A stretch of DNA of 64,000 nt from NCBI GenBank assembly GCA_963722585.1, contig CAVRNU010000050.1, positions 56,367 through 120,366 on the forward strand, in the 5' to 3' direction. Origin of the DNA: KBS-96 sp963722585. GTDB taxonomy: Bacteria; Acidobacteriota; Terriglobia; Bryobacterales; Bryobacteraceae. Positions 17,935-27,397 of the stretch are shown here, piece by piece; the stretch's first letter is position 1, and each line of letters starts with the position of its first letter. The translations under genes were made by a program, and so were the position numbers. The notes beneath the pieces are model-generated. The model saw only the letters and a program-made list of their open reading frames with translations. It made no database searches and was not told the DNA's origin.

Positions 17935-19080
17935 CTATTGCTCCACCGTGTTTTGCAAAACCAATGCGTCGCGAACCACCTGGTCACCCGGCTTGAGTCC
18001 GCTGACGATTTCTTGCATGTTGTCTGGCAGCATGTCTCCGGCGACAACCTCCTGGCGGCGGAAATGCCCATTGCCAAGCGAAGAATAAACCCAATCGCGG
18101 TCGTGAAGGTGCAGGATCGCGGTAGCGGGCACCATGGCATGAAGTTGCTTGTTCTCTCCGTGGAACGTCGCGGTTGCGAACATGCCGATGCTCAGGATGC
18201 CCGGATTGTCCACTTGGATGCGGACCTTCGCGGTGCGTATGTTGGGATCGAGAATGGGCAGAATCTCGCTGATGCGCCCTTTTAGAATCCTGTTGGCATA
18301 AGCATTCAAACGGATGTCTGCGAACTCGCCAACGTGAACTTGGGCCAAATCGTTTTCGTAAACGTCGCAGATGACCCAGACATGGGACAGATCGGAGATG
18401 GTGAAGGGATTGGGAGCCGTCAAAGCCTGGACGCCCGAATACATGGTGATCTGCTGATCAGTTATGACGCCGGAGGTGGGCGCGAAGACGGAGACGGTTC
18501 CGTCGGGGTGATCGGGCGAAGCGCCCAACACGCGAAGGTGTTCCTCGGTGGTTTGGACTGTTACCGTGGCATCGGCTTCAGCGTTCTGGGCGGTTTCGAG
18601 CCCGCTTCTCGGAATGGCCCCGTGCTCGAATAAGATCTGCGCGCGATCAAGTTGAATTTTGGTCAGTTTTTCGTTGGCGACCGCCTGCCGGTAGTCGGAG
18701 AAAGCGCCCGATATGTCGGTGCTTCGGAGCTTAAACAAGAGTTGCCCTTTTTTCACGCGATCTCCCAGACGCGCGTCAATTTCAACCACTCGGCCCGAAG
18801 CCAACGAGATCACCGGGACGTTGCGCGACACGTCGGGATTCACCACGCCCGTCACGTTGAGCGCCGGAGCGGCTTCATGCTCGCTGGCCGTCGCCAGAGG
18901 GAACTGCTCGGGGTGGTCCACTTTGAAATTGTTGGTGTCCATCGCGGGGACGACTGTGGCATGTGCCGGACCAGTCCCCGAATCAGCGCTGTCCTGAGCT
19001 GTTACTTTGCGGTCGCACGCGGTGGCGAGAAGAAGCAAAATCAGACACAAAGCCGTTTGCAAAAACAGCGAGCGGTTCAT
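17935..19080 (-). CDS. RND efflux periplasmic adaptor (CzcB-like membrane-fusion protein)
   Basis: A 381-residue protein with a lipoprotein-like signal (LILLLLATACDRK: lipobox ending at Cys). It has the barrel-sandwich hybrid halves (VVEIDARLGDRVKKGQLLFKL and SGVITDQQITMYSGVQ) around an alpha-hairpin, a beta-barrel (ADIRLNAYANRILKGRISEILPILDPNIRTAKVRIQ) and a membrane-proximal domain. It links pump and outer-membrane channel. Its start overlaps the stop of the upstream TolC-family gene by 4 bp, showing translational coupling. Confidence 0.92.
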   Translation of the reverse strand: MNRSLFLQTALCLILLLLATACDRKVTAQDSADSGTGPAHATVVPAMDTNNFKVDHPEQFPLATASEHEAAPALNVTGVVNPDVSRNVPVISLASGRVVEIDARLGDRVKKGQLLFKLRSTDISGAFSDYRQAVANEKLTKIQLDRAQILFEHGAIPRSGLETAQNAEADATVTVQTTEEHLRVLGASPDHPDGTVSVFAPTSGVITDQQITMYSGVQALTAPNPFTISDLSHVWVICDVYENDLAQVHVGEFADIRLNAYANRILKGRISEILPILDPNIRTAKVRIQVDNPGILSIGMFATATFHGENKQLHAMVPATAILHLHDRDWVYSSLGNGHFRRQEVVAGDMLPDNMQEIVSGLKPGDQVVRDALVLQNTVEQ

Positions 19081-20405
19081 CGCAATACCTCCCGCCCCGT
19101 GGCAAGATTCATTTGGGCCGCAGCGGTTAAATAGGAACCAACCAGGTTGATGTATGCGAGTCGCGTATCGCGATACGATTTCTCACCATCCAGATAATCC
19201 AACAGCGAAGCCCCGCCGTGCTGGTAGGAAAACGATACCTTGTCTCGGACCTGGGTCGCCAACCCCATATACTTGTCCCGGTACGGCTTCAACAGATTCA
19301 CACTGGCCACCAGCGTGTAGTACGCGGAATCGACGTCGTTGAACACTTGCGCCTTGGATGCGTCCCGAAGTTGCTCGCTGCGCCCAACATCGATTCTGGT
19401 TCGGGCCTTTTCGCCCTGATTGCGGTCGAAGATCCGCAGCGGAATCGTGACGCTGAGGCCAAAATAAGCCGGAATGGGAGGATTGCGCGCGAAATCCACA
19501 CTGAAGGTCGGATCGGTCGAGCCATTGGCTACGGCTAGCTGGTAGTTCGTCCTGCTCAACTCTACGCTTTGGATGGCAGCCCTTAAGTCGGGCCGCGTTT
19601 CGAGCGCCGTGTTGCGAAACTCTTCAAGAGACATTAGCTTGTCGCTGAAATCGAAAGGCCCCGTGACATCGAAACTTTCCACCGGCGTGCGATCGTTCAA
19701 CAACTGCAAGAGCTGAATCTTGTTAGTTCGAAGATTCACCACCGCAGTTTCGTAGTCGGACTCGAACTGCACACGTTGAAGCTCAAGACGATCGAGATCG
19801 ACTTCGGCCAGGTCGCCGGCTTTGAATCGAGTTCGATTCACGGCAAGCTCGCGGTCCCAATACGCCAAATTCTCCTTCGCGTTCTCCCGCACCGCCTTAG
19901 CCTGCAACACTTGAACGAAAGCGTTTCGGAGCGTAAACAGCAGGTTGCGCTCCTGATCGGAGTACTGCGAGACCGTGACTGCGGTGGTCTGCCTTGCACC
20001 GAGCAGCCGCAGCTCGCGCTTGTGCTGACGCTCATGCAAATAGCTGATCGATCCGGAGGGAAGAGCGTAGGCGAAAGGAATGTACGCGTTTGAGCCCCCG
20101 GTGGGCGGAGGTTGAGTTGTGAATGGATTGATCTGATCGATAGTCCCCGTCACATCCGGATTCGGGCGAAGATTTGCTGTTATCTCTTCGGCGCGCGACT
20201 CCTCGATGTTGAGTTGCCCGGCTTTGAGAGTGGGGTTTGTCTCTTCGAACTTGGCCTTAATTTGTTCCCAGCTATAGGCGGTCTGCGCCCGCGCGGCAAT
20301 TTGTAAACATCCAATTACAACCGCAAACGCAAGGGACCGCGCCAGGTCACGCGCAATGCGCGGGCCTTGAAACTTGTACTGGCTTTTGGCTTCTGCACGA
20401 ATCAA
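19077..20405 (-). CDS. TolC-family outer-membrane efflux protein (CzcC-like)
   Basis: A 442-residue protein with an N-terminal signal (SLAFAVVIGCLQIAARAQT) and two outer-membrane efflux protein repeats of long helices (NLLFTLRNAFVQVLQAKAVREN... and the later AYYTLVASVNLLKPYRDKYMG). It forms the exit duct of the tripartite pump and is the first gene of the operon, ahead of adaptor and pump. The 130-bp gap to the divergent kinase gene at 20536 must hold both promoters, which makes the kinase/regulator pair a candidate controller of this operon. Confidence 0.92.
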   Translation of the reverse strand: MIRAEAKSQYKFQGPRIARDLARSLAFAVVIGCLQIAARAQTAYSWEQIKAKFEETNPTLKAGQLNIEESRAEEITANLRPNPDVTGTIDQINPFTTQPPPTGGSNAYIPFAYALPSGSISYLHERQHKRELRLLGARQTTAVTVSQYSDQERNLLFTLRNAFVQVLQAKAVRENAKENLAYWDRELAVNRTRFKAGDLAEVDLDRLELQRVQFESDYETAVVNLRTNKIQLLQLLNDRTPVESFDVTGPFDFSDKLMSLEEFRNTALETRPDLRAAIQSVELSRTNYQLAVANGSTDPTFSVDFARNPPIPAYFGLSVTIPLRIFDRNQGEKARTRIDVGRSEQLRDASKAQVFNDVDSAYYTLVASVNLLKPYRDKYMGLATQVRDKVSFSYQHGGASLLDYLDGEKSYRDTRLAYINLVGSYLTAAAQMNLATGREVLR

Positions 20406-20535
20406 AGAAACCTAAAATATAACAAGCGACGCCCCGTGGCGGAGCCTATCTTTCGGACAGGCTCGCGCTATCTTCCAGCGTTACCAGCTTTTTGCGGCAT
20501 TCAAATTCCTACAATTAAGTTAGGAACCGGAAAAC

Positions 20536-21972
20536 GTGCTGGGGTTTGGGAACGAATCAAGAGTCACAGTTCTGGCAAAGGCAGCTCTGTTAATCGCCGC
20601 TATCGCGATCATAGACTGGCAAGTCGACCTGAATATCTCATTCGGTTTCCTATATCTATTCCCGATTCTGCTGCTCGGAACAATTTGTTCGGCTTGGCAA
20701 ATTCTTCTGACAGCCCTGTTTTGCACCGTGCTGGCGGATACGCTCGATCCGTTTCCCTTTTCGCTGGCCATTCTCCCGCAGGATCTGTTGGTTTTTATCG
20801 CGCTTTCGGGCGTGGGCTTGTTTTCTCATCAGGTTGCGAAAAGGAGACGGGCGGAGGCCGAAAACTTAAGACACATCGAGAACGAATCGGCCGCGCGCCG
20901 CGAAGCGGAAGAACAACTGGAATTTCTAATCGACAGCAGCCCTGCCGCGATCGTCACGATGAACGCGGCCGGAGATATCATGCTGGCGAACCCGGCGGCG
21001 CACCGGATCTTCGGAATCACCGACAAGTTTCTCGCGGGTAAGAACATCGGGTCGTTTGTGCCGGCGCTCGGGCATGCCACATCGACGGGCAGCGTTATCC
21101 AAAGATTTCGAACCGAAATGCAGTGCCGCGGTCAAAGAGCGAACGGCGAAATGTTTCTGGCTAACGTATTCTTCTCGACGTACCAGACGCGCACGGGGCC
21201 ACGGCTTGCAGCTTTGATCGTGGATGCGTCGGAAGACCTGCGCGAGCGTGAAGAATCTAGCATGCAACAGGTTCTCGCCGGGTCGCGGATATTGGCCGGC
21301 GCCGTTTCCCACGAAATTCGCAATGTGTGTGGAGCAATTTCGGTTATTCACGAAAACCTGATGCGCAGCGGCGCCTTGCATGGCAATAAGGATTTCGAAG
21401 CACTTGGGTCGTTAGTCGAGGCTCTTGGCCGCATTGCTTCGCTCGAGGTGCGGCGGAGCAGCAACGTGGTTGAGGCTGCGGCCGCCGATCTGCGCGAGAT
21501 TCTGGACGACCTTAGAATTGTTCTCGAGCTGTACTGCGAGGAAGCAGGCATCGCTTTGCTATGGCAGATCCCGAACGAGTTGCCGCTAGTTTGGGCCGAC
21601 CGCCACGGATTGCTCCAGGTTCTGTTGAACCTGGCAAAGAACAGCGAGCGAGCGCTCGCAAAATCGCCCGTGAAGGAGATCTGCTTCAAGGTGAGCGTTT
21701 CAGCAGGTGAGGTAACGATTCGAGTTACCGATACCGGACCGGGCATCTCCACTTTGGACAAACTCTTCCAGCCTTTTCAAAAGGGCGCCGATTCAACGGG
21801 ACTGGGTCTGTATCTTTCCAGAGCGTTCGTGCGATCGTTCCGGGGCGACCTCCGGCACGATCCCGATTCCCCGGGGTGCTCCTTCGTGATCGATCTGCTT
21901 CGGGCAGATCTCCATGAGGACAGGCATATCCCGGCGGAGGAACATGCAGCGCACACGACTTCTGTTGCTTGA
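20536..21972 (+). CDS. Membrane-bound PAS histidine kinase
   Basis: A 478-residue protein with a GTG start. Four hydrophobic segments fill residues 10-100 (AALLIAAIAIIDW, FGFLYLFPILLLGTICSAW, ILLTALFCTVLAD, LLVFIALSGVGLFSHQ). A short coiled stretch leads to a PAS domain (LEFLIDSSPAAIVTMNAAGD). The HisKA H-box is ILAGAVSHEIRNVCGAI, and the ATPase domain has NLAKNSERAL, VTDTGPGIST and STGLGLYLSRAFV. Its end overlaps the response regulator gene by 29 bp, so these two are a cognate pair. It is divergent from the czcCBA-type operon. Confidence 0.92.
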   Translation: MLGFGNESRVTVLAKAALLIAAIAIIDWQVDLNISFGFLYLFPILLLGTICSAWQILLTALFCTVLADTLDPFPFSLAILPQDLLVFIALSGVGLFSHQVAKRRRAEAENLRHIENESAARREAEEQLEFLIDSSPAAIVTMNAAGDIMLANPAAHRIFGITDKFLAGKNIGSFVPALGHATSTGSVIQRFRTEMQCRGQRANGEMFLANVFFSTYQTRTGPRLAALIVDASEDLREREESSMQQVLAGSRILAGAVSHEIRNVCGAISVIHENLMRSGALHGNKDFEALGSLVEALGRIASLEVRRSSNVVEAAAADLREILDDLRIVLELYCEEAGIALLWQIPNELPLVWADRHGLLQVLLNLAKNSERALAKSPVKEICFKVSVSAGEVTIRVTDTGPGISTLDKLFQPFQKGADSTGLGLYLSRAFVRSFRGDLRHDPDSPGCSFVIDLLRADLHEDRHIPAEEHAAHTTSVA

Positions 21973-22588
21973 CGATCACGCGCTGTTTCGCGACAGCTTG
22001 AGCCGCCTTCTTGAGTCGGAGCGGGATTTCGAGGTCGTCGCCCGCTGCGGGGCCAGCGCGGAAGCGCTTGCGGAACTCCGCCGAAGAAATGTCGATGTGG
22101 TCCTGCTCGATTTCGATTTGGGCGAGGACCATGGAAATTCCTTTCTGGCTTCTGCCCGCCGGGAAGGTTTCGAGGGTAAGGTCCTGATTGTAACGGCAGG
22201 CATGAGTGAGAGCGATGCCTCGCTTGCTTTGCAGCGCGGCGCATCGGGCATATTTCTAAAGCACGATTCGCCTATTACGCTGGCTCAGGCCATCCGGCTG
22301 GTGGCAGGCGGGGGAACCTGGCTTGATTCAAAGCTTGTCCAGAGCATCGCGTCGAAAGCCGGGCGGCGCGAAGAATCGAGTTCCCGGAAAGCGCTCACAT
22401 CGCGGGAACAGCAGGTTCTCGAAGGCATCTTTGAAGGATTAACGAACAAAGAGATCGCGGGCCGTGTCGGAGTCTCGGAAAGCGCGATCAAGGCCACTCT
22501 GCAGCAGCTATTCGAGAAGCTGCATGTGCGTACCCGCAGCCAGCTGGTCAGGGTCGCTCTCGAAGGCTCGTACCTGGCGCGTTCGTAA
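21944..22588 (+). CDS. LuxR/NarL-family response regulator
   Basis: A 214-residue regulator. The ATG at 21944 follows a good GGCGGAGGAAC ribosome-binding site. The receiver domain has LLLLDDHALFRDS, phosphoacceptor Asp in VVLLDFDLGE and the conserved K in GIFLKHDSP. The C-terminal GerE domain has LTSREQQVLEGIFEGLTNKE and the DNA-contact helix VSESAIKATLQQLFEKL. It overlaps the 3' end of the kinase gene, so the two are co-translated. Confidence 0.94.
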   Translation: MQRTRLLLLDDHALFRDSLSRLLESERDFEVVARCGASAEALAELRRRNVDVVLLDFDLGEDHGNSFLASARREGFEGKVLIVTAGMSESDASLALQRGASGIFLKHDSPITLAQAIRLVAGGGTWLDSKLVQSIASKAGRREESSSRKALTSREQQVLEGIFEGLTNKEIAGRVGVSESAIKATLQQLFEKLHVRTRSQLVRVALEGSYLARS

Positions 22589-22629
22589 CTTTTTCCGATA
22601 ATTGGGTAATTTGTTACTGTCCCGGTTTT

Positions 22630-24321
22630 ATGAGGCAGCGCTCAATCGTCGGCTGGGGAGTTCTATCGGTTCTCGCGATCGTTGTGGGACCAATCTACAC
22701 GGTCGCGCTGACCACGCACATGCCTCTCTTTCGAGATGTGACTGCCCGCTCTGGCATCCGCTTCCTGCACCGTTCAAGCCCGACTTCACACAAGTATCTG
22801 ATTGAATCCATGGGCAGCGGTGTTGCGGCGTTCGACTACAACGGCGACGGCAAGCTCGACCTGTTTTTTGTGAATGGAGCTGCGCTCAGCGATCCGATGC
22901 CGCCTGGCAAGGAACCGGACAAAAGCGCGCCGGAATACTGGAATCGCCTGTATCGCAATAACGGCGATGGAACCTTCACCGACGTAACTGTTCAGGCAGG
23001 CCTCGAAGGGAAGGGGTACGGCATGGGAGTTGCTGTGGGCGATTACGATAACGACGGCCACGAAGATTTGTATGTGACGAATCTTGGCCGCAACATTCTC
23101 TATCACAACAATGGAGACGGAACCTTTACCGATGTGACTGCGGCGGCGGGCGTCGCCGGAAGCGGTTGGTCGACCGGAGCGCTTTTCATTGATTACGATC
23201 GCGATGGCCTGCTCGACCTGATCGTCACGCGGTACGTGAAATGGGATTTTTCGATGGATATCTTTTGCGGTTCGCGCGAACCGGGCCACCGCGCCTACTG
23301 CCATCCCGATCAATTTCAGCCAATCACCTATATGGTCTTTCACAACAAGGGCGGCGGCAAATTTGAGGACGCGACCGAACAGACCCATCTTTCGCGTTAT
23401 CCGGGCAAAGGTCTTGGCATTGCTATGAACGATTTCGACCGCGACGGCTGGCCCGACGTGTTCGTGGCTAACGATTCCGTTCCCGAACAATTGTTTCGCA
23501 ATAAAAGAGACGGCACGTTTGAAGAAGTGGCGACGGAGAGGGGCGCGGCTTACGACTCCGATGGCCGTACATTCTCAGGCATGGGCGTAGATTTCGCCGA
23601 TTACGACAACGATGGCTGGCCTGACATTTTTGTAAACGCGCTGGCCCGCGAACGCTACGCGTTATTTCACAACGTAAAAGGTTCTTTCGATTATGTATCC
23701 GATTCGTCCGGCATCGCTCGAGCGAGCGTTCTGCACTCCGGCTGGGGCACAAAGTTTATCGACTATGACAACGACGGATGGAAGGATTTGTTTGTAGGGC
23801 AGGGTCACGTGATGGACAATATTCAGTTGACGCAGCCGGAAGTGCGCTATCTCGAGCCGCCGCTGCTATTGCACAACGATCGCGGCCGGTTTAGCGATGC
23901 CTCCATCACAGCAGGTCCGGCATTCGAATCTCCCCGAGCGGTTCGTGGAGTGGCGTTCGGAGACCTCGACAACGACGGGCGCGTAGATATCGTGATGAAT
24001 TGCGATAATGGTGCTCCGTTAATTCTCAAGAATGAAGCGCTGAATGGAAATCACTGGCTTATCGTGGATACGCACGGAACAGTGAGCAACCGCGATGGTA
24101 TTGGTGCGGCGATTCATTTGGTTGGCGACTCGGGCTTGAATCAATACGCCATCGTGACGACGGCCTCAAGCTACCTATCGGCTAGTGATAAGCGCGTCTA
24201 TTTCGGCCTGGGTTCCGACCGGCTCGTCAAGTCGATCGACATCGCTTGGCCTTCGGGTAAGGAGCAGCACATCGGTGAGACAAAGGCCGATCAGATTCTG
24301 GAAGTGACAGAGGCGCGGTGA
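22630..24321 (+). CDS. CRTAC1-family FG-GAP/VCBS repeat protein with UnbV-like C-terminus
   Basis: A 563-residue protein with one N-terminal hydrophobic segment (VGWGVLSVLAIVVGPIYTVAL in overlapping form) that acts as signal or anchor. At least seven calcium-binding DxDxDG loops are spaced through it: DYNGDGKLD, DYDNDGHED, DYDRDGLLD, DFDRDGWPD, DYDNDGWPD, DYDNDGWKD and DLDNDGRVD, building a beta-propeller. The C-terminus (NHWLIVDTHGTVSNRDGIGA, then VYFGLGSDRLVKSIDIAWPSG) is the ASPIC/UnbV domain. These proteins are abundant in Acidobacteriota and Planctomycetota; their function is not established. It is transcribed alone. Confidence 0.9.
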   Translation: MRQRSIVGWGVLSVLAIVVGPIYTVALTTHMPLFRDVTARSGIRFLHRSSPTSHKYLIESMGSGVAAFDYNGDGKLDLFFVNGAALSDPMPPGKEPDKSAPEYWNRLYRNNGDGTFTDVTVQAGLEGKGYGMGVAVGDYDNDGHEDLYVTNLGRNILYHNNGDGTFTDVTAAAGVAGSGWSTGALFIDYDRDGLLDLIVTRYVKWDFSMDIFCGSREPGHRAYCHPDQFQPITYMVFHNKGGGKFEDATEQTHLSRYPGKGLGIAMNDFDRDGWPDVFVANDSVPEQLFRNKRDGTFEEVATERGAAYDSDGRTFSGMGVDFADYDNDGWPDIFVNALARERYALFHNVKGSFDYVSDSSGIARASVLHSGWGTKFIDYDNDGWKDLFVGQGHVMDNIQLTQPEVRYLEPPLLLHNDRGRFSDASITAGPAFESPRAVRGVAFGDLDNDGRVDIVMNCDNGAPLILKNEALNGNHWLIVDTHGTVSNRDGIGAAIHLVGDSGLNQYAIVTTASSYLSASDKRVYFGLGSDRLVKSIDIAWPSGKEQHIGETKADQILEVTEAR

Positions 24322-24327
24322 ACCGCG

Positions 24328-25692
24328 CTAACCGCTGATGCCGACGTAACGGAAGCCGTGCTTCGAGAGCTCTTCGCGGTTGAGCACCAGCCTGCCATCG
24401 AGAATGATGCGGGTCCGCATTAGCGGCCCGAGCTTCTGCCAGTCAAGCTCCCGGTATTCTGTCCATTCCGTCACAAGAATCGCCGCATCGCAATCTTCGA
24501 GGGCCTGTTCAACGTTGCCACAGAGGTGGACGCCTAATGAATCGTATTCACGCTTAAAACGCTCCATCGCAATTGGATCGTGAGCGTGTACACGAGCGCC
24601 GCGCTCAATCAGACGCTGCGCGATCTCCACTGCCGGAGCCTCCCGCAAGTCGTCCGTGTTCGGCTTAAAAGCCAAGCCCAGCAGCGCGATCGTTTTGCCC
24701 TTCAGGATTTTAACTTCCTGCAACAACTTCTCGAGAATCCGGTCGCGCTGATGCTGATTCATCCACCGGGCCGCTTCCACAATCGGCATGGTCAGTCCAT
24801 ATTCGCGTCCGGTTGCGACGAGTGCGGCGGTATCTTTTCCAAAGCACGATCCGCCCCATCCTAAGCCCGCGCTTAAGAATCGCGAGCCAATCCGTGAGTC
24901 GAGGCCGATTCCGCGGGCGACCTCCGTGATGTCCGCACCCACTCGCTCGGCAAGCTGTCCGATTTCGTTGATGAAACTGATCTTCAGAGCCAGAAACGCA
25001 TTGGCGGCGTATTTGATGAGCTCGGCGGAGGCGAGATCCGTCGAGACCAGCGGCACGGCGCCCTTTTCCTCGGGCCGGGGCAGGTAAGTCGGCGCGGCAA
25101 AGGTCTGATCGAGAATGGGGCGGTACAGGGTATACAACACCTCGAGCGCATGTGTCTCGTCGGAGCCGATGACGATTCGATCCGGGTATAGACTGTCGCC
25201 GATTGCTGCTCCTTCGCGAAGGAATTCAGGGTTCGACGCGACTGCGAACAACCCGTTCACCTTTTTCCCATGGCGGCCTTCGAGCGAGTGGCGGATTATG
25301 GACCCAACCCAGTTTCCGCTCCCGATCGGAACAGTCGATTTATTCACGACCACGGTGAACTCGCGTGCCAAATGTTCACCGACACATGTGGCCGCCTGCG
25401 ACAAATACTCGAGGTTTGGATTTCCCGACGGAGTGGGCGGCGTCCCAACCGCAATGAAAATCACTTGAGCCTTGGGAATGGCTTCCGCGTACGATGTAGT
25501 GAATCGCAATCTCTCCGACGACTCGAGGATGAAGGTGTCCAGGTGTGGTTCATAAATAGGAACCCGCCCTGCCTTCAGAGCTTCAATCTTCTCAGCGTCG
25601 GTATCTAAACAGGTAACAGAATGACCGATGTAGGCCAGACAGACACCGGTTGTTAATCCGACATATCCAGTTCCGATAATGGCGACGTTCAT
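24328..25692 (-). CDS. ugd: UDP-glucose/GDP-mannose 6-dehydrogenase family protein
   Basis: A 454-residue enzyme with three domains: N-terminal NAD fold (MNVAIIGTGYVGLTTGVCL), central helical domain, and C-terminal UDP-binding domain (ALLGLAFKPNTDDLREAPA). The catalytic Cys lies in GLGWGGSCFGKDTAAL. The family oxidises the C6 hydroxyl of a nucleotide hexose twice to a uronic acid, feeding capsule or lipopolysaccharide synthesis. UDP-glucose is the likeliest substrate for this length and motif set, but GDP-mannose is not excluded. It is convergent with the CRTAC1-like gene, 6 bp apart. Confidence 0.92.
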   Translation of the reverse strand: MNVAIIGTGYVGLTTGVCLAYIGHSVTCLDTDAEKIEALKAGRVPIYEPHLDTFILESSERLRFTTSYAEAIPKAQVIFIAVGTPPTPSGNPNLEYLSQAATCVGEHLAREFTVVVNKSTVPIGSGNWVGSIIRHSLEGRHGKKVNGLFAVASNPEFLREGAAIGDSLYPDRIVIGSDETHALEVLYTLYRPILDQTFAAPTYLPRPEEKGAVPLVSTDLASAELIKYAANAFLALKISFINEIGQLAERVGADITEVARGIGLDSRIGSRFLSAGLGWGGSCFGKDTAALVATGREYGLTMPIVEAARWMNQHQRDRILEKLLQEVKILKGKTIALLGLAFKPNTDDLREAPAVEIAQRLIERGARVHAHDPIAMERFKREYDSLGVHLCGNVEQALEDCDAAILVTEWTEYRELDWQKLGPLMRTRIILDGRLVLNREELSKHGFRYVGISG

Positions 25693-25885
25693 GTCTTGGG
25701 TAGGACGCGTGGGAGCGCGTCACCTTTCATACTAGTGTGTGAATGCGGCGAAATTTCTGCGGTTCGGCCGTTAATAGGCGGCAATTTTGAGGCCAAAACG
25801 CACGCTCCCCCGCCTTCCACGCCGCCGGAACTCGAGCGAAAGGCGCTCGCCCTTTATAATTAAGAGTTTCGGGGAGTTTTCTTAC

Positions 25886-27397
25886 TTGGCACTAGAGGAT
25901 GACCTTCTGCGGCAGCGCTATGATCGCGTTTCGCGGATCGCCCAGCTTGGATTCCGTCCTTATGGACAGGCCTTCGACTTTTCGCATACCATTCCGCAGA
26001 TTCTTGCCTGTTACGGTTCCAAGCCCGCCGAAGAACTGGGTGAATCGGTTCGCGTACGCGTCGCGGGTCGAATTCAGGCCGTGCGGCGAATGGGGAAGGC
26101 TGGATTCGCTCACCTGGCCCAGGATGGCGAGCGCTTGCAGGTTTATATCAAGAAGGACGCGCTTTCAGAGCGGGAATACGAACTCTATCAGGGGCTCGAC
26201 GTCGGAGACATCATCGGCGTGGAAGGATATCTGTTTCGCACCCGCACAGGCGAGCTAAGCGTGCACGCCGAACACTTAACGTTTCTCTCGAAGATTCTTT
26301 TAAATTTGCCCGAAAAGTGGCACGGCCTCGAGGATGTGGAAATACGCTACCGGCAGCGCTATCTCGATCTCATCGCGAACCCCGAGGTCCGAAAGGTTTT
26401 TGTCACTCGCGCAAAGATCATTCAATCGCTCCGGGCGCAACTGATAGCCCGCGGCTTCATCGAAGTGGAAACGCCCATGATGCAGCCGCTGTATGGAGGC
26501 GCGGCCGCGCGCCCGTTTGTGACGCACCACAACACGCTCGACATCGACCTTTTCTTGCGCATCGCGCCCGAGCTGTATTTGAAAAGGTTGGTTGTAGGCG
26601 GCCTGGAACGAGTCTTCGAGATAAATCGCAATTTTCGCAATGAAGGCATCTCGACTCAGCACAATCCTGAATTCACGATGCTCGAGTTCTATCAGGCATA
26701 CACGGACTACCGCGGGCTGATGGATCTTTCGATCGAATTGCTCGAGCGGACCGCCATTGACGCAACAGGCGCTGCCGCGGTTCAGTTTGAAGAAAGGACG
26801 ATCGATTTTTCGAAGTTTCGCCGCTTTTCGATGCGCGAAGCGGTGATTGAATTCTGGCCTCGCGGCGATAAACCAACGCTCGACCACATCAAAGACCCGG
26901 ATTGGCTCAAGATTCACTCTTCGCAGCCGTCAGCCGGGTTGAGGCTGACCGACCTTTTCGAGCGCTACGTCGAGGAGCATCTTTTCGAACCCACCATCAT
27001 CTACGACTATCCAGTCGAGACATCGCCTCTTTCAAAGAACAAGCCGGAAGAACCGGAATTTGTGGAACGATTTGAAATTTATGCAGGCGGAATGGAGATC
27101 GGGAATGCCTACACGGAGCTGAACGACCCGCAGGAGCAGCGTCGGCGTTTCGAGATGCAGCTGGCTCAAAAAGAGAAGGGCAACGAAGAAGCTCACGTGA
27201 TGGATGAAGACTACGTGCGCGCCTTGTGCTACGGCATGCCTCCTACAGCCGGGGAAGGCATCGGCATCGACCGGCTCGCCATGCTGCTGACCAACTCGCG
27301 ATCCATTCGCGATGTGATCCTCTTTCCGCTTCTCAGGCCCGAAGGCGAAATATGCATTGCGGACCGCCTTCGAAAGCTCGAAGATGAACACGTTTGA
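25886..27397 (+). CDS. lysS: Lysine--tRNA ligase, class II
   Basis: A 503-residue enzyme from a TTG at 25886, chosen because GGGGAG lies 9 bases upstream and because upstream residues (Arg-rich, out to 25787) do not match the family. It has an N-terminal OB-fold anticodon domain (VRVRVAGRIQAVRRMGKAGF), motif 2 (FEINRNFRNEGISTQHNPEF) and motif 3 (GEGIGIDRLAMLLTNSRSI). It charges tRNA-Lys. The 3' end overlaps the permease gene by 14 bp, so both are translated from one message. Confidence 0.95.
   Translation: MALEDDLLRQRYDRVSRIAQLGFRPYGQAFDFSHTIPQILACYGSKPAEELGESVRVRVAGRIQAVRRMGKAGFAHLAQDGERLQVYIKKDALSEREYELYQGLDVGDIIGVEGYLFRTRTGELSVHAEHLTFLSKILLNLPEKWHGLEDVEIRYRQRYLDLIANPEVRKVFVTRAKIIQSLRAQLIARGFIEVETPMMQPLYGGAAARPFVTHHNTLDIDLFLRIAPELYLKRLVVGGLERVFEINRNFRNEGISTQHNPEFTMLEFYQAYTDYRGLMDLSIELLERTAIDATGAAAVQFEERTIDFSKFRRFSMREAVIEFWPRGDKPTLDHIKDPDWLKIHSSQPSAGLRLTDLFERYVEEHLFEPTIIYDYPVETSPLSKNKPEEPEFVERFEIYAGGMEIGNAYTELNDPQEQRRRFEMQLAQKEKGNEEAHVMDEDYVRALCYGMPPTAGEGIGIDRLAMLLTNSRSIRDVILFPLLRPEGEICIADRLRKLEDEHV

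Noticed and set aside
25787..25885. Upstream extension of lysS from 25787
   Set aside because: The 33 extra residues are Arg/Pro-rich and unlike class II LysRS; a TTG with a good ribosome-binding site lies at 25886.
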